A program made the position numbers and the translations under genes. The notes under the pieces were generated by a model that saw nothing but the letters and a program-made list of their open reading frames with translations, made no database searches and was not told the DNA's origin. From Elusimicrobiota bacterium (GTDB lineage: Bacteria; CG03), in the NCBI GenBank assembly GCA_021161625.1, contig JAGHAG010000164.1, forward strand, positions 1-8,347: a stretch of 8,347 nt of DNA, in the 5' to 3' direction. Positions 1 through 5,597 of the stretch are shown here, piece by piece; position 1 is the first letter of the stretch, and each line of letters begins with the position of its first letter.

Positions 1-4
1 TTAT

Positions 5-56
5 AATCCCCCCTATTTTCCCCCCTTTTGAAAAGGGGGGAATACAAAGGGGGATT
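5..56. repeat. Nested palindrome of C and G runs
   Basis: The inner arms CCCCCCTTTT (20-29) and AAAAGGGGGG (31-40) are perfect around one G. The outer arms AATCCCCC (5-12) and GGGGGATT (49-56) are also perfect. This two-level structure resembles the small dispersed AATCCCCC...GGGGGATT palindromes found between genes in many bacteria, possibly non-autonomous mobile elements. Neither strand has the T run expected of an intrinsic terminator. The bases 1-149 contain this element, the heptamers and the REP-like repeat, and I see no gene among them. Confidence 0.65.
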
Positions 57-62
57 TTCTGA

Positions 63-83
63 CCTCCGACTTCCGACTTCCGT
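63..83. repeat. Three tandem 7-base units
   Basis: CCTCCGA, CTTCCGA and CTTCCGT follow each other directly. Each differs from the next by one base. The array is too short for a CRISPR or VNTR call, but it is GC-richer than the surroundings and sits between two palindromes. Confidence 0.6.
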
Positions 84-90
84 TTTCTGG

Positions 91-132
91 ATTCCTGCTC
101 CCCGCTTTCGCGAGGACAAGTTCCGCAGGAAT
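91..132. repeat. REP-like nested inverted repeat downstream of glyS
   Basis: The outer arms ATTCCTGC (91-98) and GCAGGAAT (125-132) are perfectly complementary. Inside is a second stem, TCCCCGC (99-105) against GCGAGGA (110-116), with one C-A mismatch and a TTTC loop. The edges TGG and GACA fit the common dispersed element of the form ATTCC(T/C)GC...GCAGGAATGACA found between genes in many bacterial genomes. It codes for nothing and lacks a T run on either strand, so it is not a standard terminator. Confidence 0.7.
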
Positions 133-149
133 GACATACTAACTTTCCT

Positions 150-635
150 CTATCCACTTCCCTCTATTCTCTTTTTTAATTTATCAAATTCTCCAAAAAG
201 TGAAAAGAGTTTTTTTACCTCAAAAAGCAGCGACAGTCTTAAATTTTTTATTCTTTCATCTTTATCCATCACAAAAACATTGTCAAAAAAATCATTTAAA
301 GGTAAGGAAATTTTTGAAATCAAAGAGAGGGCTTTTTTGTAATCTCCTGCCTCAAAATTTTTCTTTACTTGGCTGGAAATTTCTTCAAGTTTTTCAAAAA
401 GATTTCTTTCAAATTCGCTTTTTAATTCATCCCTGTTTAAAGCACAAATCTCAAAATCTCCTGCCTGTTTTAAGATATTTAAAACCCGTTTAAATACTTG
501 CGTTATTGTTTCAAAAATTTCACCTTTTTCTTTTTTAAACTCAAAAATACTTTTTGCCAGTTCAAATGTCTTCTTTGGTATTTTAAAACTTGCTAACCAT
601 TTCAACAATATCACAAGGAATACCTTCCTTTTCAA
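150..635 (-). CDS. glyS: C-terminal anticodon-binding domain of GlyS in the +1 frame
   Basis: This frame supplies the part missing from the interrupted glyS. From about 584 downward it encodes 144 residues beginning KIPKKTFELAKSIFEF. It includes VFKRVLNILKQ and the family's end motif PLNDFFDNVFVMDKDERIKN followed by LRLSLL, which matches the conserved FFD-V-V-M segment and R-L-x-L-L end of the DALR-like anticodon-binding domain. The bases from 586 to 635 are shared with the preceding frame; there the first frame gives the GlyS-like reading, so the homologous part of this frame starts at the shift. An independent start is unlikely: the first possible codon is TTG at 633-635, with no clear ribosome binding site, and it would add 17 residues unrelated to the family. 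The domain itself has no internal stop, so any shift is recent, tolerated by recoding, or an artefact. It ends with TAG at 150-152. Confidence 0.88.
   Translation of the reverse strand: MKRKVFLVILLKWLASFKIPKKTFELAKSIFEFKKEKGEIFETITQVFKRVLNILKQAGDFEICALNRDELKSEFERNLFEKLEEISSQVKKNFEAGDYKKALSLISKISLPLNDFFDNVFVMDKDERIKNLRLSLLFEVKKLFSLFGEFDKLKKRIEGSG
582..588 (-). other. Frame junction in glyS (UUU UAA A)
   Basis: Read on the minus strand the site is AAG TTT TAA AAT in the first frame and, after skipping one base, AAG TTT (T) AAA ATA in the second. A +1 slip of the tRNA-Phe on UUU re-pairs perfectly with UUU, next to a UAA stop; removing one T from TTTT gives the same result. The geometry recalls the prfB site (CUU UGA), but I see no strong Shine-Dalgarno-like stimulator just upstream. 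Error, mutation and recoding remain possible. Confidence 0.8.
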
Positions 636-2184
636 GAAAAATTTTAAATCTTTCCTTTATGAATAAATATACATCCTTTTTTACATCTTCTCCAACATCA
701 TCAAATATCCTGTTGAGAAATTTCTCAAACTCAAAATAAATCGGGGCATTTATAAAAAGAAAGACAATTTCATCACAAATTTTTTTAAGACCATAGGGGT
801 CTTTTGAAGTTGTGGGACGAATTTTTTCATTGAAAAAACTTTTTATGGTATTTAATCTGTGCACAATGCCTGCAAGGGCAGAGGCTTCTGTTATCCTATC
901 CAGACAAACCGCACCCCTGACATCATCAGCAATTTTGTTGAAGCCGTGTTTTTTTAAAATATAAAAGCCCGCAATACCATGAAGATTGGGAAATTCATAA
1001 ACTATTTTTGTTGCAATGTCAAAATCAATATATTTTGCAACATCCATAATCTGCTGTTTTCTCATAGGCATATAGATTTGAGATAAAAATCTGCAATCCT
1101 CTAAAACCCGTTCGGTTTTGTTTTTTAGATTTTTAAAAATCCCAAAGCAAAAAATTTTCTCCATATTTTTTAAATGTTCTTCTAAGAGTTTTGAAACATC
1201 TTCTCCCCAGAAAAACTTTGCGTCTTCAAATCTTGCCTCAACACAATTTTTGTAGTTTTCAAGAATTTCATTTATGTTTTTAAAATCTCCATCAACAACC
1301 ACTGCAAAAAATGGAGCAAGCCCATTCCTATTATAAACAGGAAAGCACTTCTGGTGATTTTTCAGAGTTTCTACAAGAATTTCAGATGGAATTTCAAGAA
1401 ATTTCTCATCAAATTCCTTCAAAAAAACCTGCGGATATTCGGTTGAATAGACCGTATATTCAAGAAGAAAGTTGTCCCTCTCAATTTTAACTTTTTTCTT
1501 TTTCTCCTCTATATCAAACTCACTTAAAATTCTTTCTTTCCTTTTTTCAGGCACAGGAATAATTTTATTTCTTAAAAGAGTTTTCTCATAACCGCTTGCA
1601 TTCTCTATTTTAATTTTGTCTCCTGTTGAGGTAAGAGTTGTTTTTTTGGGTTGGAGTCCGAAGCACGAAACCTTTAAAAATTTTTTACCAAAAATACACA
1701 AAATATTTCTTACAGGTCTTGGGAAACAGTTTCCATCCCACCTCATACTCTCATTGAATTTTATGTTTTTTAGAATCTGGGGAAGGTATTGCTTGAAAAC
1801 TTCTTCAAATTTTTTGGCTTTTTTCACAATCTCAACAAAAACATATCTGTTCCCTTTAACTTCCTCAACCCTTACATCCTTTAAATCTGCGTTGTGTTTT
1901 TTCAAGAATCCAAGCAGTGCCTGTGTCGGGAGTCCCCCTTCTTTAAATGCATTTTTTTCAGATGGTCCTCTGATTTTCGTCACTTTTTTAGGTATTACTC
2001 GTGGAATATCTTTAAAAAAAACTGCAATCCTTCGGGGTGTTGAAAAGTGTTCGGATGAAGCATAGGTTATTTCATTATTTTCAAAAAATTTCACAAAAGC
2101 TGTTTTTAACTTTTCACCAGCAAATTTCTGAATTGTCGGGGGTAAATCCTCAACCCACAATTCAAAAAGAAAATTACTCTTCAT
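583..2184 (-). CDS. glyS: Glycyl-tRNA synthetase beta subunit GlyS, main part, frame-interrupted before the C-terminal domain
   Basis: GlyS pairs with GlyQ in the bacterial alpha2beta2 glycyl-tRNA synthetase and supplies most tRNA contacts. These 533 residues match its N-terminal three quarters. Motifs seen are LFELWVEDLPPTIQ (6-19), STPRRIAVFF (48-57), MRWDG (147-151), PRPVRNIL (155-162), IPSEILVETLKNHQKCFPVY (265-284), EARFEDAKFFWGED (316-329), IVYEFPNLHGIAGFY (394-408) and RPTTSKDPYGLKK (456-468). The frame stops with TAA at 583-585, but the family normally continues about 145 residues with an anticodon-binding domain, found here in the +1 frame. Joined, the product would have 677 residues, near the usual length of about 690. 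VHRLNTI (441-447) replaces the usual A-D-K-L-D-T-L, losing both aspartates of that motif. The start overlaps aroC by 11 bases and has no good ribosome binding site (only GAGAG, 13 bases away), suggesting coupling. glyQ is not adjacent. Confidence 0.93.
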   Translation of the reverse strand: MKSNFLFELWVEDLPPTIQKFAGEKLKTAFVKFFENNEITYASSEHFSTPRRIAVFFKDIPRVIPKKVTKIRGPSEKNAFKEGGLPTQALLGFLKKHNADLKDVRVEEVKGNRYVFVEIVKKAKKFEEVFKQYLPQILKNIKFNESMRWDGNCFPRPVRNILCIFGKKFLKVSCFGLQPKKTTLTSTGDKIKIENASGYEKTLLRNKIIPVPEKRKERILSEFDIEEKKKKVKIERDNFLLEYTVYSTEYPQVFLKEFDEKFLEIPSEILVETLKNHQKCFPVYNRNGLAPFFAVVVDGDFKNINEILENYKNCVEARFEDAKFFWGEDVSKLLEEHLKNMEKIFCFGIFKNLKNKTERVLEDCRFLSQIYMPMRKQQIMDVAKYIDFDIATKIVYEFPNLHGIAGFYILKKHGFNKIADDVRGAVCLDRITEASALAGIVHRLNTIKSFFNEKIRPTTSKDPYGLKKICDEIVFLFINAPIYFEFEKFLNRIFDDVGEDVKKDVYLFIKERFKIFLEKEGIPCDIVEMVSKF

Positions 2185-3355
2185 GGGGATGCCAGAACTC
2201 TCTTATTCTTTCAAGATACGCCTTAAAATTCCTTTTTACATCCTGCATTGAATCTCCGCCGATTTTCTCCAGAATTGCATCAGCAATTTCAAAAGCAACA
2301 ACCGCCTCTCCTATAACACCGGCAGAAGGAACAACACAGATATCAGACCTCACAATTTCTGCAAGGGTTGGCTTTTTTTCAATAATGTCAAATGACTCAA
2401 GGGGCTTTTTTAAAGAAGGTATTGGCTTCATAGACGCTCTTGCGATTATCTGCTCACCATTTGAAACACCGCCTTCAATTCCACCTGCATTGTTTGTTTT
2501 TCTGTAAACGCCTTTTTCTTTATCAAAATAAATGGGGTCATGAACTTTTGACCCTGGAAGACGGGATGCAGAAAAACCCCTTCCTATTTCAACCCCTTTT
2601 ACAGAAGGAATTGCCATAAGCGCTTTTGCAATTCTTGAATCAAGTCTTTTTTCCCAGCTCGTGTAACTTCCAAATCCGGGGGGAAGATTCCAGACAACCA
2701 CTGTAAAAATTCCACCAACAGTATCTCCTTTTTTTGCTGCTTCATCTATTGCCTGTATCATTTTCTTTTCAGCCTCTTTATCAAGGCATCTGACAGGAGA
2801 GGATGCTGTTCTTCTTACAACATCATCCCAGTTCAATTTCATTGCTTTTGCCCTGATGCCTGCAATTTCCTTTGTAAAGGAATGTATTTTTATTGAAAGT
2901 TCCTTTAAAAACTTTATTGCAATTGCACCTGCACAAACCCTTGCTGCGGTTTCTCTTGCGCTGGCTCTTTCAAGAATATCCCTTAAATCTTTTCTGCCAA
3001 ATTTTATAAGTCCAGGAAGATCTGCATGCCCCGGGCGGGGCTTCCTCATAAAAAACTGCTCAGAGAAATCCTCTTCTTTCTCTGACATTATTGAACCCCA
3101 GTTTTCCCAGTCTCTGTTTTTTATAAATAAAGAAATCGGGGAACCTATTGTCTCGCCCCATCTGACGCCTGAAATAAACTCAACATGGTCCTTTTCAATT
3201 TTCCTGACTCTCTTGCCTCTGCCATAACCGGTCTGTCTGCGTGCAAGATGAAAATCAATATCTGTGGCTTTTAATTTTAATCCTGCCGGAATTCCGTCAA
3301 TTATTACCACCAGACCCTTTCCGTGTGACTCACCTGCAGTTCTGTATTGAATCAT
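2174..3355 (-). CDS. aroC: Chorismate synthase AroC
   Basis: AroC converts 5-enolpyruvylshikimate-3-phosphate to chorismate, the final shikimate-pathway step and the branch point to aromatic amino acids and folate. It needs reduced FMN and acts in the cytoplasm as a homotetramer. The 393-residue length is usual for the family. Diagnostic motifs are all present: GESHG with H11, the RRQTGYGRG segment (39-47), RPGHADL with H110, RASARETAARVCAGA (130-144), NNAGGIEGGVSNGEQI, MKPIPSLKKPL, and near the end RSDICVVPSAGVIGEAVVAF. The two histidines fit the conserved acid/base residues of the family. The start overlaps the metE stop by ATGA and has a good ribosome binding site; the 3' end overlaps glyS by 11 bases. 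Nothing suggests damage. Confidence 0.97.
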   Translation of the reverse strand: MIQYRTAGESHGKGLVVIIDGIPAGLKLKATDIDFHLARRQTGYGRGKRVRKIEKDHVEFISGVRWGETIGSPISLFIKNRDWENWGSIMSEKEEDFSEQFFMRKPRPGHADLPGLIKFGRKDLRDILERASARETAARVCAGAIAIKFLKELSIKIHSFTKEIAGIRAKAMKLNWDDVVRRTASSPVRCLDKEAEKKMIQAIDEAAKKGDTVGGIFTVVVWNLPPGFGSYTSWEKRLDSRIAKALMAIPSVKGVEIGRGFSASRLPGSKVHDPIYFDKEKGVYRKTNNAGGIEGGVSNGEQIIARASMKPIPSLKKPLESFDIIEKKPTLAEIVRSDICVVPSAGVIGEAVVAFEIADAILEKIGGDSMQDVKRNFKAYLERIREFWHPHEE

Positions 3356-5526
3356 AATTGCCTCCCCATCTTAAATTCTTCTCTTAATTTTTGTGCAAGT
3401 CTGACAAGATTTTTTAATGACGGTATTACCTCATCCCATTTCCTTGTTTTAAGTCCGCAATCCGGATTAATCCAGAAATTCTCCTCTGGCAAAATTGCTA
3501 ATGCCTTTTTTACAACCTTTTCCATCTCCTCTATTGATGGCACTAAAGGTGAATGAATATCCCATACCCCAAGTCCAATCTGTCTATCAAAGTTAACCTT
3601 TTTAAAATCCTCCACGATATCAGCCTTACTACGGGATGCTTCTATAGAAATCACATCAAAATCAAGATTAACTATATATTCAATTATTTCACCAAATTCT
3701 GAATAACACATATGAGTATGAATCTGTATTTCAGGATTAACATTTGACGCAAGCCTAAACGCCTTTACTGCCCAGTCAAAATATTCATGCCAGGCCCGTT
3801 TTTTTAGAGGCGCCTTTTCTCTGAAAGCAGGCTCATCTATCTGTACAATTTTTATGCCTGCTTTATGATAATCTTTTATTTCATCCTGCAAGCATAAGGC
3901 AATCTGATACGCTACATCTTTTAAATTTACATCTGTTCTAACATAACTCCATGCTATAATCGTAACAGGTCCTGTTAGCATTCCTTTAACAGGTCTGTCA
4001 GTCAGACTCTGGGCATAAAGTATTTCCTCTGTTGTCATAGGACCGGGTCTTGAAATATCACCATAAATAATTGGAGGCCTATAACCTCTTGTCCCATAAG
4101 ATAGGACCCATCCCTGTTTTGTGGTTGCAATACCATTTAATCTCTGAGCAAAAAACTCTACCATATCTGTGCGCTCAAATTCTCCGTGTGTCAACACATC
4201 AAGCCCAATATCTTCCTGAAGTTCTATAAGTTTTTTTATTTCCGACTTTATAAATTGCCGATATTCTTCTTTTGTTATTTCACCTGCTTTAAATTGTTTT
4301 CTCCTATTTCTTATTTCGGGTGTTTGAGGGTAACTGCCAATTGTTGTAGTAGGAAAGAGCGGTAAATTTAATTTTTCAGAATGTATCTTCTTCCTTTCAC
4401 TATAGGGAACTTTTCTAATAAAATTTTCTTCTTTCAGATTTTGGATTCGCTCCTGTACTTTCTTATCTTTGCCAAATTCTGTTTCTTTATACCAATCAGT
4501 TTCAGCAATTTCACCATTATACATTTTTTTAATCAACTGTAACTCAAATAATCTTTCTTCCGCAAATGAAAGCATATTTATCAATTCTTTTGGTAATTCT
4601 GTCTCACTTTTGATTGTTACAGGCAGATGATAAAGTGGTGAAGCATTAGAAGCCATTATTTTTTTTGCATATTTTGAAAGTTCTTTCAAAACTTCTACTT
4701 TCTGATTTATATTACTTCGCCAGACATTTCTGCCATCAACAATGCCTGCAATAAGGGTTTTGTCATCAGGGAAACCTATTTTTTTGATTTTATCAAAATT
4801 TTCTTTACCATAGATAAAATCCAATCCAATAGCCTTCACAGGTAATTCATATAAATGTTCAAGAAAATCAACTGAATCATAATACGTAAATAGATAGATA
4901 TCAATACCTGTTTCAGCAATCTGGTTATAAAATTGTTTTATAATTTTTATCTCCTCATCTGACAGGTCAAGAACAAAAGCAGGTTCATCTATATGAATTT
5001 TTTTGAATTGAGATAAATTTTTTTTGTATGGCTCAACTAATTTAATAAGCAACTCTTTAAAATCTTCTTTTTTATACCCTTTAGAAAGTTTAAGAAAAGT
5101 GAAACCTCCAATAATATAGGCAATACCATCCTGAGTACTTTCTAATTTGTTCCACTTGCTCTGAAACTTTGTTGAAGTAAAATTCTTATCAATTTCTGGC
5201 ACCAAATAATGGTAATTTGTATTAAACCATTTAGTCATCTCCAATGCATTTTTCCCTCTACAAAGAGAAAAGTAATTATAAATATCTTTGAATTCATATA
5301 TTCCCAGCATTAAAGCAGTATCAAGCATGTTATCATAAAGAGTCATCTCAAAAGAAGGATAGTAATCAACATACTTTTTGTAAGTATCAATTATCTGGAG
5401 TTCAATTTCTTTTATTCTGGAGAACAACTCTTGTTCTGATATTTTTTTATCCCAGAAATTCTCAACAGTTTTCTTAAATTCACGCTGTTTACCAAGTCTC
5501 GGAAAACCATAAGCATAAGTTTCCAT
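3352..5526 (-). CDS. metE: Cobalamin-independent methionine synthase MetE
   Basis: MetE moves a methyl group from 5-methyltetrahydrofolate (polyglutamate form) to homocysteine, making methionine in the cytoplasm without vitamin B12. The protein has 724 residues, slightly shorter than the E. coli enzyme (753), and both barrels are present. The N-terminal barrel begins GFPRLGKQREFKK, with R15 and K18 in the folate-binding positions. The catalytic barrel starts near residue 390 with TTTIGSYPQTPEIR, followed by LTHGEFERTDMVEFF (about 445-459) and IDEPAFREKAPL (about 563-574). The zinc ligands are visible as H605 and C607 (HMC), E629 (SIEAS) and C690 (NPDCGL). H658 in DIHSP fits the general-acid histidine; its 53-residue distance from the first zinc ligand equals that in E. 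coli. The stop overlaps the aroC start by ATGA. No SAM riboswitch or T-box fits in the short leader. The gene appears intact. Confidence 0.97.
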   Translation of the reverse strand: METYAYGFPRLGKQREFKKTVENFWDKKISEQELFSRIKEIELQIIDTYKKYVDYYPSFEMTLYDNMLDTALMLGIYEFKDIYNYFSLCRGKNALEMTKWFNTNYHYLVPEIDKNFTSTKFQSKWNKLESTQDGIAYIIGGFTFLKLSKGYKKEDFKELLIKLVEPYKKNLSQFKKIHIDEPAFVLDLSDEEIKIIKQFYNQIAETGIDIYLFTYYDSVDFLEHLYELPVKAIGLDFIYGKENFDKIKKIGFPDDKTLIAGIVDGRNVWRSNINQKVEVLKELSKYAKKIMASNASPLYHLPVTIKSETELPKELINMLSFAEERLFELQLIKKMYNGEIAETDWYKETEFGKDKKVQERIQNLKEENFIRKVPYSERKKIHSEKLNLPLFPTTTIGSYPQTPEIRNRRKQFKAGEITKEEYRQFIKSEIKKLIELQEDIGLDVLTHGEFERTDMVEFFAQRLNGIATTKQGWVLSYGTRGYRPPIIYGDISRPGPMTTEEILYAQSLTDRPVKGMLTGPVTIIAWSYVRTDVNLKDVAYQIALCLQDEIKDYHKAGIKIVQIDEPAFREKAPLKKRAWHEYFDWAVKAFRLASNVNPEIQIHTHMCYSEFGEIIEYIVNLDFDVISIEASRSKADIVEDFKKVNFDRQIGLGVWDIHSPLVPSIEEMEKVVKKALAILPEENFWINPDCGLKTRKWDEVIPSLKNLVRLAQKLREEFKMGRQL
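3361..3367 (-). promoter_or_regulatory. Ribosome binding site of aroC within the end of metE
   Basis: GGGGAGG lies inside the last metE codons, five bases before the aroC ATG at 3353-3355. With the ATGA overlap this points to coupled translation of metE and aroC. Confidence 0.7.
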
Positions 5527-5531
5527 TGCTA

Positions 5532-5537
5532 CCCTCC
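5532..5537 (-). promoter_or_regulatory. Ribosome binding site of metE
   Basis: GGAGGG with five bases to the ATG at 5524-5526 is a near-ideal Shine-Dalgarno site. Only about 70 bases separate metE from the upstream stop codon, and I see no convincing -35/-10 promoter there. Confidence 0.75.
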
Positions 5538-5550
5538 TACATTTTTTATT

Positions 5551-5578
5551 TTTTCACTTTTCATTTTAAATTTTTCAT
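5551..5578. repeat. Short degenerate tandem repeat with 7-base period
   Basis: Four consecutive heptamers can be read on the + strand: TTTTCAC, TTTTCAT, TTTAAAT, TTTTCAT. They fill most of the gap between the GC palindrome and the metE ribosome binding site. The unit is AT-rich, so chance low-complexity sequence cannot be excluded. Confidence 0.5.
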
Positions 5579-5579
5579 T

Positions 5580-5597
5580 CCGAACCTGAAGGTTCGG
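5580..5597. repeat. GC palindrome between the LPP20-like gene and metE
   Basis: The arms CCGAACCT (5580-5587) and AGGTTCGG (5590-5597) are perfectly complementary around GA, giving in practice a six- to seven-pair hairpin. It begins immediately after the upstream TAG. On the minus strand it is followed by A-rich sequence and not by a T run, so it lacks the form of an intrinsic terminator. It may slow or protect the 3' end of the mRNA, or be one copy of a dispersed palindromic repeat. Confidence 0.7.

Noticed and set aside
20..40. Intrinsic terminator for glyS
   Set aside because: The hairpin is strong, but the bases after it on the minus strand are AAAATAG and not a T run; on the plus strand AATAC follows.
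63..83. CRISPR-like array
   Set aside because: The units are 7 bases, directly abutting and without spacers.
28..493. Two plus-strand open frames of 97-104 codons
   Set aside because: They lie over the repeat region and the GlyS C-terminal domain, show no family motifs and are rich in Phe/Lys/Leu as expected from antisense of an AT-rich gene.
150..635. Separate small gene starting at TTG 633-635
   Set aside because: The first 17 residues are the wrong-frame reading of glyS, no clear ribosome binding site is present, and the rest is plainly the GlyS C-terminus.
5527..5597. SAM riboswitch or T-box leader for metE
   Set aside because: About 70 bases are too few, and no conserved core of either element is seen.
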